Counted from the first letter of the stretch, positions 37,317-46,678 are shown. The stretch is DNA of 64,000 nucleotides from Streptomyces sp. CB02980 (GCF_014451325.2 NZ_JACSCH020000001.1:660845-724844); one strand, 5' to 3'. A program made the numbers and translations. The notes: generated by a model from the letters alone, not told the origin.

Positions 37317-38816
37317 ATGGCCGCAGAGGATGCCGCCTCACCCGCCGGTCGCCCCCCGGGTCTGAAGGCCAATGCGATCGGGTTCGTCGACGCCCTCGTC
37401 ATCGGACTCAACTCGACCTCCCCCGCGTACTCCCTGGCCGCCGTCATCGGCCCGATCGTCGCGCTCGCCGGGATCTACGCGCCCGGCGTGATGTTCGCGT
37501 CCTTCGTCCCGATGCTGCTCATCGCGTCCGCGTTCTACTACCTGAACAAGGTGGACCAGGACTGCGGCACGACGTTCTCCTGGGTCACGCGCGCGATGGG
37601 CCCGTGGGCCGGGTGGCTCGGTGGCTGGGCCATCGCGATGACCGGCGTCCTGGTCGTCGGCTCGCTCGCGGACGTGGCCGTGAGCTTCGCGCTGCTCTCC
37701 TTCGGCCTCGACAGCTGGGTGGACAACGCCTTCGTACGGCAGTCCCTCACCGTGCTCCTGATCCTGGTGATGACGGCCGTCTGCGTCATCGGCACCGAGC
37801 TGTCGGCCCATGTGCAGAACGTCCTCATCCTCGCGCAGGTCGCCTTCCTGCTGATCTTCGTGGGTGTGGCGATGTACAAGGTGTACGACGGCACGAGCGC
37901 GTACGACTCCGTCGAACCCGCCCTCAGCTGGCTGAACCCCTTCGGCGCCGGAGGCGCGGCGCTGACCGGCGGGCTGCTGCTCGGCGTGTTCATCTACTGG
38001 GGCTGGGAGTCGGCGGTCAATCTCACCGAGGAGGTCAAGGACTCCGCGACCGCTCCCGGCAAGGCCGGCCTCTGGTCGACCGTCATCCTGCTGGTCACGT
38101 ACGTGTCGGTCGGGTTCGCGGTCGTCGCGTACGCCGGTCCGGCGTTCCTCGCGGAGAACGCGGGCGAGGAGGAGTTCATCTTCGCCCAGCTCGCCACCGA
38201 TGTGCTGGGCGGCTGGGACTGGGTGCTGCTCCTGGCCGTCTCCACGTCCGCCATCGCCTCCACCCAGACGACGATCATCCCGGCCTCGCGGACGGCGCTC
38301 TCCATGGCCCGCCGGCGTGCGCTGCCCGCGCACTACGGCCACATCAGCCCCCGCTTCCGTACCCCCGACGTGAGTACGTGGTGGGTCGCCGGCATCGCCA
38401 TCGCCTGGTACCTGGTGGTGAACCAGATCAGCACCAACGCCCTCTTCGACTCGCTGACCGCGCTGTCGCTCCTGATCGCCTTCTACTACGCGCTCACCGG
38501 AATCGCCTGCGCCGTCTACTACCGGCGTCATCTCCTCGAGAGCGTCCACAACTTCCTGCTGATCGGGCTCGGCCCGCTCGTCGGTGCCGGGCTCCTGACC
38601 TGGCTCCTGGTGAGGTCGGTCTCCGACATGTCCGATCCCGCGAACTCGTACAGCGGCACCTCGTGGTTCGGCCTCGGGCCGCCGCTCGTCATCGGTATCG
38701 GCATCGCCCTCACCGGGGTGCTCGTCATGATCGTGTGGCGGCTGCGGTCTCCCGCCTTCTGGGAGGAGCGGCCGAGCGTGGCCGACCCCGACCTGGTGCA
38801 CGGCAAGGAGCACTGA
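37317..38816 (+). CDS. APC-superfamily amino acid/polyamine permease
   Basis: A 499-residue transporter with 12 membrane segments. Typical features: helix 1 with GFVDALVIGLNSTSPAYSLAAVIGPIV, and helix 6 region GVFIYWGWESAVNLTEEVKDS, the signature of the APC superfamily. It probably imports an amino acid, amine or similar solute by coupling to protons. It precedes a UspA gene by one base, so the two share a transcript. Substrate unknown. Confidence 0.88.
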   Translation: MAAEDAASPAGRPPGLKANAIGFVDALVIGLNSTSPAYSLAAVIGPIVALAGIYAPGVMFASFVPMLLIASAFYYLNKVDQDCGTTFSWVTRAMGPWAGWLGGWAIAMTGVLVVGSLADVAVSFALLSFGLDSWVDNAFVRQSLTVLLILVMTAVCVIGTELSAHVQNVLILAQVAFLLIFVGVAMYKVYDGTSAYDSVEPALSWLNPFGAGGAALTGGLLLGVFIYWGWESAVNLTEEVKDSATAPGKAGLWSTVILLVTYVSVGFAVVAYAGPAFLAENAGEEEFIFAQLATDVLGGWDWVLLLAVSTSAIASTQTTIIPASRTALSMARRRALPAHYGHISPRFRTPDVSTWWVAGIAIAWYLVVNQISTNALFDSLTALSLLIAFYYALTGIACAVYYRRHLLESVHNFLLIGLGPLVGAGLLTWLLVRSVSDMSDPANSYSGTSWFGLGPPLVIGIGIALTGVLVMIVWRLRSPAFWEERPSVADPDLVHGKEH

Positions 38817-38817
38817 G

Positions 38818-39234
38818 ATGTCGGTCGTGCTCGGTTACGACGAATCCCCCGGCGCGGCCCGCGCCCTGCGCATCGCGGTCGAGGTGGCCTCGGCTTTCGA
38901 CGAGCGGCTCGTGCTGGTCTACGGCGCGGCGGTGCCCGGTCCGCTGGGCGAGGAGTACCGGTCCCACCACGAGGCCATCCGCCAGACCGGCCGCGCCGGC
39001 CTCGAGCACGCGGTCACGGAGGCCGACCGGGCGGGGGTGCCGACCGTCGTCGAGGTGCTCGACAAGAATCCGGCCCAGGCCCTCATCGACGCGGCGACCC
39101 GGCACGCGGCCCGCGTCATCGTGGTGGGCAGCTGGGGCGAGAGCCCGATGCGCGGCGCGCTGCTGGGTTCCACACCCCACAAGCTGCTCCACATGTCGAC
39201 CGTGCCGGTGCTGTGCGTGCCGCCGGAGGAATGA
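38818..39234 (+). CDS. Universal stress protein, single UspA domain
   Basis: A 138-residue UspA protein starting with VVLGYDESPGAARALR and ending with the ATP-binding GSWGESPMRGALLGSTPHKLLHMSTVPVLCV. Most actinobacterial Usps have two domains; this has one. It starts one base past the permease stop. Pairing with an APC permease suggests that it senses or tunes transport, as seen for other transporter-linked Usps. Confidence 0.88.
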   Translation: MSVVLGYDESPGAARALRIAVEVASAFDERLVLVYGAAVPGPLGEEYRSHHEAIRQTGRAGLEHAVTEADRAGVPTVVEVLDKNPAQALIDAATRHAARVIVVGSWGESPMRGALLGSTPHKLLHMSTVPVLCVPPEE

Positions 39235-39270
39235 CCGCGCGCCCCCGGGCGACCGTGACCCGCCGGCCGC

Positions 39271-41514
39271 TCATGTCCGCGGGAGGACCGTGACGCGGGC
39301 CAGGGCCCAGGAGGTGTGGTCGAAGGAGGTCTTGGCGTTGGCGTCCGCCACCTCCAGGCGCAGCACCCGGACGCCCCGCACGTCGACGTCCACCGGGACG
39401 GGGCCGCCGGCTGCGGTCAGGACGGGGGTGGTGAACAGAACGCGGTCGTCGCCGTACACGGTGGCGCGGGTGGCTCCGGCGGAGCTCTGGCGGGCCGAGA
39501 AGTCGTCGATGCCGACCAGGGCGGTGAACCGGTCCCCGGCGCCGCCCAGGTGGAAGGCGACGTCGCTGTGGGCGTGGACGCCGAGCCCCTTGGCGTAGGT
39601 GGTGCCGCCGAAGGCGATCGGGGTGCCGTCGCCCCCGGCGTTCTTGCCGTTGGACGTGTCGCGTTCCACCGGGCCCCAGCCGTTGACGGCGTGGATCCAG
39701 GTGAGGTCGGAGAGGTAGCTGTCCCGGGCGGGTGCCGAGGGCGGGGTGGTGACGAGGCCCGCGTCCTCGTACCGCACGGGAGCTCCCGCGGCGAGCGCGG
39801 TGCCTTCGGCGGTGAGGGTCCACGGAGTGGAGGCGGGGACGCCGGCGGGCGGAGTGACCTGCCAGCCGACGGTGAGCGCGGCGCCCGGAGCGAGCTGCCC
39901 GGCGGTGGTGGGCGTGATGGCCTGAACGGTCCAGCCCGCGGGCGCACGCAGGGCGAGGGCCGCGGAGCTCCAGGGGCGTGACGAGCCGTTGGCGAGCGCG
40001 GCGGTGACGGTGAAGGCCTGGCCCGGGACGGCGAGCGGCGGCACGGTGAGGGTCGTGCCGAACGCGGCGCGGGGGTAGGTGTCCTGCCATGAGGAGCGCA
40101 TCAGCGCGACGAGTTCGGCGGCCCGGGCGGGGTGGCGGGACGCGAGGTCCGAGCTCTCGCCGATGTCGGTGGCCAGGTCGTACAGCTCCACCTGCCACTG
40201 GTCGTCCGGCAGGGCGTGGTCGCGGACGGGGGCGAACCTGACCGCCTTCCACCGGTCCTTGCGGAGCGCCTCGGCGAGCCAGGTGGCCCGCTGCTTGTCC
40301 TGGGCGTCGGCGCGGGAGGTGACGCCCCGCTCGTCGCGGAACCAGTACAGGTGGTCGTGGAGTGCGGCCTCCGTGCCTCCGGCGAGCAGCGGTGCGACCG
40401 AGAGTCCGTCGACGTCGGAGGGCGCGGGGGCGCCGCCGAGCTCGGCGAGGGTGGGGAGGAGGTCGGTGAGCGGGGTCGGGCGGTCGCTCGTGCCGGTCCG
40501 GATCCGGCCGGGGCCCCAGGCGACGAGGGGGACGCGGACGCCGCCCTCGTACAGGTTGCGCTTGTAGCCGCGCAGCGGTCCGTTGGAGTCGAACAGGTCG
40601 GGGTTGACGCCGCCCTCCTCGTGGGGGCCGTTGTCGCTGGTGACGAGGACGATCGTGTCGTCCGCGAGGCCGAGGGAGCTCAGCCGGTCGACGACGTCGC
40701 CGACGAGGGCGTCGAAGAGGCTCACCTGGGCGGCGTGGCCCTTGTTCGCGGCGCTCCACGTCCGGGAGGCGTACGCGCCGTGGTCGGGGATGTCGCTGGG
40801 GGCGTGGGGCACGGTCGGGGTGAGCAGAAGGAGGAACGGTTCGGCCGCGTGTCGGTCGAGGAAGTCCAGCGCCCGCTGCCGCAGCAGGTCCGGGGCGTAG
40901 GCGCCCTTGGCGCCGCCCGCGTTGGCGGCGATCGGCTCCTTGACGCCGTTGTGCCAGAGGTAGGCGGGGTAGTACTGGTGGGCGTGACCGTGGTCGATGT
41001 AGCCGTGGAACTCCTCGAAGCCCCGGGCGTTGGGGTGGCTGTCCTGGCCGGCGCTCTCCGGCCCGAAGCCCCATTTGCCGATCACCCCGGTGCGGTAGCC
41101 GCGGGCCCTGAGCACCTGGGCGAAGGTGGTGTCGGCGGCGGTGAGGGAGCCCTGCGCCCCGGACGGGTTGGCCCGGACGGTCGCGTGCCCGGTGTGCAGA
41201 CCGGTGAGGAGCGAGCAGCGGGAGGGGGCGCAGACGGCCGCCGTCGAGTACGCGTCCGTGAACCGCAGCCCCTCCGCGGCGAGTCCGTCGAGGCGCGGGG
41301 TGGTGATGAGCTTCTGGCCGTACGCGCCGAGTTCGCCGTGTCCGAGGTCGTCGGCGAGCACGACGACGAGGTTCGGCGGGCGGGTCGGTGCCGCCGCGCT
41401 CCCGGTCCCGGCCGCAGCCGGTGCCGGTGCCGCCTGGGCGTCGGCGACGGCGGTCGCGGGCAGGGCGCCGAGGGTGGCGGCGGACCCGGCGATGAAGCGG
41501 CGGCGACTGGACAT
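39271..41514 (-). CDS. Tat-secreted sulfatase with C-terminal NPCBM-like domain
   Basis: A 747-residue sulfatase. A Tat signal (SSRRRFIAGSAATLGALPATAVA) leads to the metal-binding LVVVLADDLGHGELGAYG and the formylglycine motif AVCAPSRCSLLTG, whose first Cys is converted to formylglycine. GKWGFG and the later DNGPHEEGG complete the active site. After ~470 residues comes a beta-rich NEW3-type domain, then an NPCBM-type galactose-binding module (WIHAVNGWGPVERDTSNG ... GLGVHAHSDVAFHL). It should desulfate a glycan or glycoside outside the cell. The CAPSR core needs a formylglycine-generating enzyme, and one is encoded 8 kb away. Confidence 0.88.
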   Translation of the reverse strand: MSSRRRFIAGSAATLGALPATAVADAQAAPAPAAAGTGSAAAPTRPPNLVVVLADDLGHGELGAYGQKLITTPRLDGLAAEGLRFTDAYSTAAVCAPSRCSLLTGLHTGHATVRANPSGAQGSLTAADTTFAQVLRARGYRTGVIGKWGFGPESAGQDSHPNARGFEEFHGYIDHGHAHQYYPAYLWHNGVKEPIAANAGGAKGAYAPDLLRQRALDFLDRHAAEPFLLLLTPTVPHAPSDIPDHGAYASRTWSAANKGHAAQVSLFDALVGDVVDRLSSLGLADDTIVLVTSDNGPHEEGGVNPDLFDSNGPLRGYKRNLYEGGVRVPLVAWGPGRIRTGTSDRPTPLTDLLPTLAELGGAPAPSDVDGLSVAPLLAGGTEAALHDHLYWFRDERGVTSRADAQDKQRATWLAEALRKDRWKAVRFAPVRDHALPDDQWQVELYDLATDIGESSDLASRHPARAAELVALMRSSWQDTYPRAAFGTTLTVPPLAVPGQAFTVTAALANGSSRPWSSAALALRAPAGWTVQAITPTTAGQLAPGAALTVGWQVTPPAGVPASTPWTLTAEGTALAAGAPVRYEDAGLVTTPPSAPARDSYLSDLTWIHAVNGWGPVERDTSNGKNAGGDGTPIAFGGTTYAKGLGVHAHSDVAFHLGGAGDRFTALVGIDDFSARQSSAGATRATVYGDDRVLFTTPVLTAAGGPVPVDVDVRGVRVLRLEVADANAKTSFDHTSWALARVTVLPRT

Positions 41515-41920
41515 GGTGGGGCTCCTTGGGCGGGGAGTCGGACGCGGCGCGCGCGGGCATGCCGGGAACGGCTGGATGCCAGGGGCGGGCAAGGGCCTGT
41601 CGTCCGCCCCCGGCATCCAGCCGAGCATGGCGGCCCCCGCCCCGGCGGACCATGCACGGCGTATGAAAAGCGTGTGACACGCGCCTGTTGAGCCGGTCCG
41701 CCCCCTGTGACGAGCCGGACCGGGCCCCCACCCGGGGCCCACCGCCGGGGCGTGTCCGGCGCTGATCCGCCGGACAGGCCCTGGTCCGCCGGACAGGCCC
41801 TGGTCCGCTCCCCGCGTGGGCCGGCATCGCACGCGTCCACCCCCGGGCCGGCACCGCACGTCTCCATCCCCGGGTCGGCCGCCGCGCGGGCACACCACCG
41901 CCCGCGCCCGCCGCCACCGC
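41515..41920. other. Intergenic region with large inverted repeat and tandem repeats
   Basis: 406 bp upstream of the sulfatase gene. It holds a long hairpin at 41570-41622 (19-bp arms with one A/C mismatch, 15-base loop), a palindrome GCGTGTGACACGC at 41670-41682, a 19-bp tandem repeat TCCGCCGGACAGGCCCTGG (2.3 copies, 41766-41808) and a 28-bp imperfect repeat near 41819-41876. The hairpin may end the esterase transcript or bind a regulator. No gene. Confidence 0.5.
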
Positions 41921-43411
41921 TCAGTCCAGGTGTCCGGGCCCGCCCGGCGCTCGGTCCAGCCAGAGTTCGCGGACCCGGTGGACCGGGTCCGAGGCGATCC
42001 GGGGCTCGGTGTCCCAGATCATGGTGGCTCGTCCGGCCTCCGTGTAGCGGGGCCAGTCGGCGCCCGGGTCCTGGTCGGTCACGAAGGCGACCCAGGCCCG
42101 GTGCATGGCGTCGGCCAGCGCGCGCGGCGGCGCGTCCCCGGCGACGGCCGGGACTCCCTCGGCGTCGAGGAGGTCGAAGGCGAAGGGCAGGTCGACGCAG
42201 TGGAAGGCGAGGTCCGCGGCGGGTGAGCGCCAGGCGAACTCATAGAGCCAGGTGGGCCGTTCGCGGGCGGCGCGGGCGTCGGCGACGGCGAGGTTCGGGG
42301 CGCGGAAGGTCGCGTCGGTCAGCGCCTGGCCGAAGAGCCGCTCCGGGCCGCCCTCCGCGTACTCCTGTGTGAGGGCGTCGGTCCGCGCGGGGTCGAGGCC
42401 GAGGCCGCCGAGGAGGACGGGCAGTGGCGGGGCCTCCGGGCCGGGCGCGGGGAACATCGTGAACTCGTGCTCGGTGAAGCCGAGCATCAGCGGCACGTCC
42501 GCGCCCGCCTCGCCCGTCGTGAGCGCGTCGAGGACGGGCAGCGGGATGAGCTCGCCGTCGGCGAAGGGGGCGAAGGACAGCATCGGCGGCAGGCCCTCGC
42601 GGTCGGGGCCCGGCTCGTTCATGCGGTCCTGGAGGGCGAGGATCTCGTCGTCTCCCAGGTCGCGGAGGGCGGCGGCGGTGGCCGGTACGCCGGTGCGGGC
42701 GGTGAGGAGCCGGGAGGCGGCACGGGCGGCCTCCGGGCCGTCGGGCCGCGGGACGGCGCCCGAGACGGAGAGCGCGCCACGGAACAGGCCCTGGGCGGCG
42801 GGGACGGCGAGGAGGGTCTGGACGGCGCCGCCGCCCGCCGACTGTCCGGCGACGGTGACCTTGGCGGGGTCGCCGCCGAAGGCCGCGATGTTGTCCCGTA
42901 CCCATTCCAGGGCGGCGATCCAGTCGCGTACGCCCCGGTTGTCGGGGGCGTCCTCCAGGTGCAGGAAGCCCTCGATGCCGAGGCGGTAGCCGACCGAGAC
43001 GAGGACGACGCCGTCCCGGTTGAAGGCGGCTCCGTCGTACCAGGGGCTGGCCGCCGAGCCGGCGACGTAGCCGCCGCCGTGGATCCAGACGAGGACGGGC
43101 AGCGCGGCGGCGGGGTCGGTGCCGGGGGTGAAGACGTTGAGGTTGAGGATTCCGGCGCCCGGGACGGAGGGCTCGGGGATGGTGGTGATCTCGGCGAAGG
43201 GGCGGCGCTGGGCCGTCGGGCCGTACGCGGTGGCGTCCAGCGGCTCCGTCCACGGCTCCGGCGGCACGGGCGCGGCGAACCGCAGGTCGCCGACGGGCGG
43301 CTGCGCGTACGGGATGCCGAGGAAGCGCAGGCTGCCGTCGGCACGGCGCTCGCCACGGACGGGACCGCGGTCGGTGGTCACTGTGCTGCCGGTGGTGGCC
43401 GTGGTGCTCAT
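41921..43411 (-). CDS. Carboxylesterase, type B
   Basis: A 496-residue alpha/beta hydrolase of the para-nitrobenzyl esterase/carboxylesterase type B family. The oxyanion hole is WIHGGGYVAGS and the nucleophile elbow GQSAGGG. The catalytic His is probably in DLAFHCVDLPFAFD. No signal peptide; cytoplasmic. It hydrolyses carboxylic esters of unknown identity. RBS AAGGAG precedes the ATG at 43411, after a possible longer start at 43441. Confidence 0.88.
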   Translation of the reverse strand: MSTTATTGSTVTTDRGPVRGERRADGSLRFLGIPYAQPPVGDLRFAAPVPPEPWTEPLDATAYGPTAQRRPFAEITTIPEPSVPGAGILNLNVFTPGTDPAAALPVLVWIHGGGYVAGSAASPWYDGAAFNRDGVVLVSVGYRLGIEGFLHLEDAPDNRGVRDWIAALEWVRDNIAAFGGDPAKVTVAGQSAGGGAVQTLLAVPAAQGLFRGALSVSGAVPRPDGPEAARAASRLLTARTGVPATAAALRDLGDDEILALQDRMNEPGPDREGLPPMLSFAPFADGELIPLPVLDALTTGEAGADVPLMLGFTEHEFTMFPAPGPEAPPLPVLLGGLGLDPARTDALTQEYAEGGPERLFGQALTDATFRAPNLAVADARAARERPTWLYEFAWRSPAADLAFHCVDLPFAFDLLDAEGVPAVAGDAPPRALADAMHRAWVAFVTDQDPGADWPRYTEAGRATMIWDTEPRIASDPVHRVRELWLDRAPGGPGHLD

Positions 43412-43469
43412 GGGTGCTGCTCCTTCTGCGCGGGGGCACACGAAGCCCGGGGCAGGAGCCTGTCATCCG

Positions 43470-44741
43470 CTACTTACACGTGTCAACGTTCGCTGTCGCA
43501 CGCGCCTCCTCCCTGGGCAGCAGCAGCGGCGTGGCCAGCAGCAGGACGCCTGCCAGGCCGATCGCCGCGCGGGGTCCGACAGCGGCAGCGAGGAGCCCCC
43601 AGAGCGCGGTCAGGGCGGCGAGGGAGGCCTTCGCGGTGACGGACCAGGCGGTGAGGGTACGGGCGACCCGGTCGGTCGGCGTCAGGTCGAGGCGGTGGGC
43701 GGCGAGCACCGGGGTGAACACCGCGGCGCAGGTGATCAGCGCCAGCTCCACCGCCATCACGAGCACGAGGCCGGTGACGCCCGGGTGGACGAGGGCGAGG
43801 CCGACGGGCCAGCAGGCCCGGAGCACGCCCGAGGTCCGCAGGACCCGGTGCCGGCCGTACCGCGCGACGAGCGGCCGGGAGAGCCGTGAGCCGATGAGCC
43901 CGCCGATACAGGGCACGGCGAAGGCGAGCCCGTACTGCCAGGGGGCGAAGCCCAGCGGCCCCAGCATGAGGACGGCGAGAAGGGGTGCGGTCGCCATGAT
44001 CAGCCCGTTGACCAGGACGGAGTTGAGGAACAGCGGGCGCAGGACGGGCTGGGCGAGGATGTGCCGCCACCCTTCGAGAAGGTCGCCGGCCCTCATCCCC
44101 GCCCCCTTCCTGCGTGCGGCGCCGGCCCTCATCCCCGACCCCTCCTTACGTGCGGGGCGGGGCTCGCGCCCCTTGATCGCGCGGATGCCCGCCGCCGAGA
44201 GCAGATAGCTCAGGGCGTCCACCAGTACGGTCGCCACCGGGCCGAGGAGGGTGACCAGAGCGCCACCGAGCGGCGGTCCGAGGACGGTCGCGGTCCAGGT
44301 CGTGGATTCGAGCCGGGCCTGCGCGACAAGCCGGCCCTGCGCCGGTACGAGCGCCTTCAGGCAGGCGCCTGAGGCAGCGCCGAAGGTGATGTCGGCCGCG
44401 GAGACGACCACGGAGACGACGAGGAGCTGGACGAAGCCGAGCCGGTCCAGCGCGTACGCGGCGGCGACGCTCAGCATCGCCGCGCACCGCACGAGGTCCA
44501 TGGCGATCATCACGGGCCGCTTGAGGCGGAACTCCACCCAGGGGCCGAGCGGCAGCGCCACCGCCGCGCCGACGGCGGCCCCCACGGCGGCCAGCGCCGC
44601 CACCTCGGCGGAGCCCTTGTGGAGCACGGTGATGGCGAGCAGCGGGAGGGCGTTGAAGGCGACCCAGGTGCCCAGGGTGCCGGCCGCGTACGCCGCCCAC
44701 AGCCACCCGAAGTCCCGTCCGAGGGACGCCCCACCCGCCAT
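43470..44741 (-). CDS. MFS transporter
   Basis: A 423-residue MFS protein with 10-12 hydrophobic segments, resembling the MFS_3/enterobactin exporter type (LGRDFGWLWAAYAAGTLGTWVAFNALPLLAI at helix 1; DALSYLLSAAGIRAIKGREP near helix 6). The cytoplasmic loop between halves holds a tandem GMRAG repeat made by a 36-bp duplication. It is divergent from a LysR regulator with a good dyad between them. Probably an exporter; substrate unknown. Confidence 0.83.
   Translation of the reverse strand: MAGGASLGRDFGWLWAAYAAGTLGTWVAFNALPLLAITVLHKGSAEVAALAAVGAAVGAAVALPLGPWVEFRLKRPVMIAMDLVRCAAMLSVAAAYALDRLGFVQLLVVSVVVSAADITFGAASGACLKALVPAQGRLVAQARLESTTWTATVLGPPLGGALVTLLGPVATVLVDALSYLLSAAGIRAIKGREPRPARKEGSGMRAGAARRKGAGMRAGDLLEGWRHILAQPVLRPLFLNSVLVNGLIMATAPLLAVLMLGPLGFAPWQYGLAFAVPCIGGLIGSRLSRPLVARYGRHRVLRTSGVLRACWPVGLALVHPGVTGLVLVMAVELALITCAAVFTPVLAAHRLDLTPTDRVARTLTAWSVTAKASLAALTALWGLLAAAVGPRAAIGLAGVLLLATPLLLPREEARATANVDTCK
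44085..44156 (-). repeat. In-frame 36-bp tandem duplication in MFS gene
   Basis: Two adjacent 36-bp units (44085-44120 and 44121-44156), nearly identical over the first 17 bases (GCCGGCCCTCATCCCCG) and diverging towards the end. Together they encode tandem GxGMRAG segments in the central loop of the transporter. Reading frame is kept. Confidence 0.7.
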
Positions 44742-44844
44742 GCCCGTACCCCTCTCGCGGAACGGCCGCACAACCGCGGACCGTCGGCCGCCATCAAAGC
44801 GAGTCGAGGACGCGCAGATCAAACAACCGGGGCGCACCCACGAC

Positions 44845-44859
44845 ACAACCCACGGTTGT
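44845..44859. promoter_or_regulatory. Candidate LysR operator
   Basis: ACAACC-CAC-GGTTGT is a perfect 15-bp dyad 17 bases before the LysR start and on the path of the divergent MFS promoter. A related AACAACC half-site lies 20 bases further. Size and place fit a LysR recognition site. Confidence 0.5.
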
Positions 44860-44876
44860 CGGTCTAGGCTCGGGGC

Positions 44877-45851
44877 GTGGATCTCGAAGCCGTGCGCACC
44901 TTCCTGGCCGTGGTGGACTCGGGCCGGTTCCGGGAGGCGGCCGCCGAGCTCGCGGTCACCCAGCAGGCCGTCTCCAAGCGGGTCGCCGCGCTGGAGAGGG
45001 AGCTCGGCGTGCGGCTGCTCGCCCGCACCGCACGCGGGGCGGAGGTGACGATCGACGGGCAGGCGTTCCTGCCGCACGCGCGCGCCCTGCTCCACGCCGA
45101 GGCGCGGGCGATGGCCTCCGTACGGCCCGAGCGGCGCGCGCTGCGCGTGGACGTGATCGGCCGGCGGCTGGCGACCGCGGGGCTGCTGCGGGGGTTCCAC
45201 CGGGCGTATCCGGAGATCGAGCTGGACGTCGTGACGCTCTTCGACGCCGACGCGGCCGTCGCCGCCCTCGGGGCCGGCACGATCGACGCGTCCTTCCGGG
45301 CGGTCACGATGCCCGGCCGTCGGCTTCCCGAAGGCATCGAGGCGCTCCCGGTCCTGGACGAGCCGCTGCAGCTCCTGACGGGTCCCCGGCACGCGCTCGC
45401 GGGCGCGCGGTCCGTCCCGCTCACGCGGCTCGCCGGCCATCGGATCTGGATTCCCGGCATCGTCGGCGGGACCGAGTGGGCGGCCTACTACGCGGACCTG
45501 GCCGCCCGGTTCGGGCTCACCATCGAGGTGACGGGCCCGGACTTCGGCCCCGAGGCGCTGTTCGACACCATCGCGGACTCCCCCGAGCTTGCGACGTTCG
45601 TCGGCGAGGGCACCCGCCTCGTCTGGCCGCAGGGGCACGACCTGCGGCGCGTCGCCGTACACGGTCCGACTCCGGTATATCCGCACTCACTTCTGTGGGC
45701 CGCGGACAACCCGCACCCCTCGCTGCTCACCCTTCGCGACCACCTCGCCGCCTCGCCCGGGGCCCCCGGGTCCCCCGCCGCGGCCGGGCGGCAGGCCGAC
45801 ATCTGGACACCCGCCTGGGCACGGCCACGGGATCATCCTCCCGAGCCCTAG
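44877..45851 (+). CDS. LysR-family transcriptional regulator
   Basis: A 324-residue LysR regulator. The N-terminal winged helix is MDLEAVRTFLAVVDSGRFREAAAELAVTQQAVSKRVAALE; the rest is the two-lobed inducer-binding domain. It starts with GTG at 44877. Divergent from the MFS gene over a dyad, it most likely controls that exporter. The effector is not identifiable. Confidence 0.88.
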   Translation: MDLEAVRTFLAVVDSGRFREAAAELAVTQQAVSKRVAALERELGVRLLARTARGAEVTIDGQAFLPHARALLHAEARAMASVRPERRALRVDVIGRRLATAGLLRGFHRAYPEIELDVVTLFDADAAVAALGAGTIDASFRAVTMPGRRLPEGIEALPVLDEPLQLLTGPRHALAGARSVPLTRLAGHRIWIPGIVGGTEWAAYYADLAARFGLTIEVTGPDFGPEALFDTIADSPELATFVGEGTRLVWPQGHDLRRVAVHGPTPVYPHSLLWAADNPHPSLLTLRDHLAASPGAPGSPAAAGRQADIWTPAWARPRDHPPEP

Positions 45852-45899
45852 ACTCTGAACGCCCGGGGGACGGGCAGGCGCAGGGAAGGGCGGCCCGTG

Positions 45900-46265
45900 A
45901 TGCAGTGGATCCATGATGCCGTGGGGGGCGCGCTCGTGCTCCTGCTCGGTGCGGGGCTCATCACCGCCGGCGTGGTCTGGAAGGGGCGCGCGGTCCGGCC
46001 GTTCGCCGCGTCCCGCGCGCGTTCCGTGGCCCAGCAGGAGTACGCCCGCGATCTCCAGCGGGCGGCCGACCATGTGATCGCGCTGGCCCGCCGGTCGGCC
46101 GGCGAGGGCGAACCGGCGATCGTCACCGTCGAGGCCGTGGTGCGCACCACGCAGGAGCGTTACGGGTACGCCGGGGTGGAGCGGAGGCACGCGGCGGCCG
46201 CGCTGCGCCGCCGGTTCGAGCACTGGCGCTGCGCGGTCGACTGCGTCACCGACGCCTACGGCTGA
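45900..46265 (+). CDS. Hypothetical protein, one membrane helix
   Basis: A 121-residue protein with one N-terminal helix (ALVLLLGAGLITAGVVWKG), then a basic Arg/Ala-rich cytoplasmic part with Cys residues near the end (WRCAVDCV). Family not recognised. GTG at 45897 directly precedes the ATG and could be used. The stop overlaps the NTF2-like stop region on the other strand (convergent). Confidence 0.55.
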   Translation: MQWIHDAVGGALVLLLGAGLITAGVVWKGRAVRPFAASRARSVAQQEYARDLQRAADHVIALARRSAGEGEPAIVTVEAVVRTTQERYGYAGVERRHAAAALRRRFEHWRCAVDCVTDAYG

Positions 46266-46678
46266 ACGTCCGCCTCGGGTACGGGCGTTCCCTGGTGGTA
46301 GTACATCCGCAGGGCGGTTCCGGCCGGCGCGGCGGGGCCGCGGCGCCAGAGCGAGCTGCGTCTGGCCCTGCGGCCGTCGTGGAGCGTCTCGTACGTGAGG
46401 TGGACGAGGCCGGGGGCGAGCAGCGTGGCCGAGAAGGCGGTGGGCTCGTAGCGCGGTCCGTCCTCCGTCGCGCCGGACATCTCGGGGAGACCGGCGAGCA
46501 TCTCCTCGTACGTCCAGCGCCGGCCGGAGGCGCCGACCTCGACGAACTCGGGGTCGAGCAGTTCGGCGGCGCGCGCCCGGGAGACGCGTACGGCCGGGTC
46601 CATGAGCGCCAGTTCGCCGGCGACGGCCTCGGCGATGTCGGGGTCGTCGGGGGGTGCGAAGGCGGTCACCCGTGTCAC
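46256..46678 (-). CDS. NTF2-like (SnoaL/DUF4440) family protein
   Basis: A 140-residue protein with the NTF2-like layout: a helix with LMDPAVRVSRARAAELLDPEFVEVGASGRRWTYEEMLAGL, then beta strands (YEPTAFSATLLAPGLVHLTYET; SSLWRRGP). Such proteins bind small hydrophobic ligands or act as steroid-isomerase-like enzymes. Its GTG start overlaps the stop of the DinB gene (GTGA), so the two are co-translated. Confidence 0.72.
   Translation of the reverse strand: MTRVTAFAPPDDPDIAEAVAGELALMDPAVRVSRARAAELLDPEFVEVGASGRRWTYEEMLAGLPEMSGATEDGPRYEPTAFSATLLAPGLVHLTYETLHDGRRARRSSLWRRGPAAPAGTALRMYYHQGTPVPEADVQP

Noticed and set aside
37064..39598. An 844-codon plus-strand frame across the APC permease and UspA genes.
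   Set aside because: Arg/Pro-rich product that reads the permease and UspA genes in the wrong frame.
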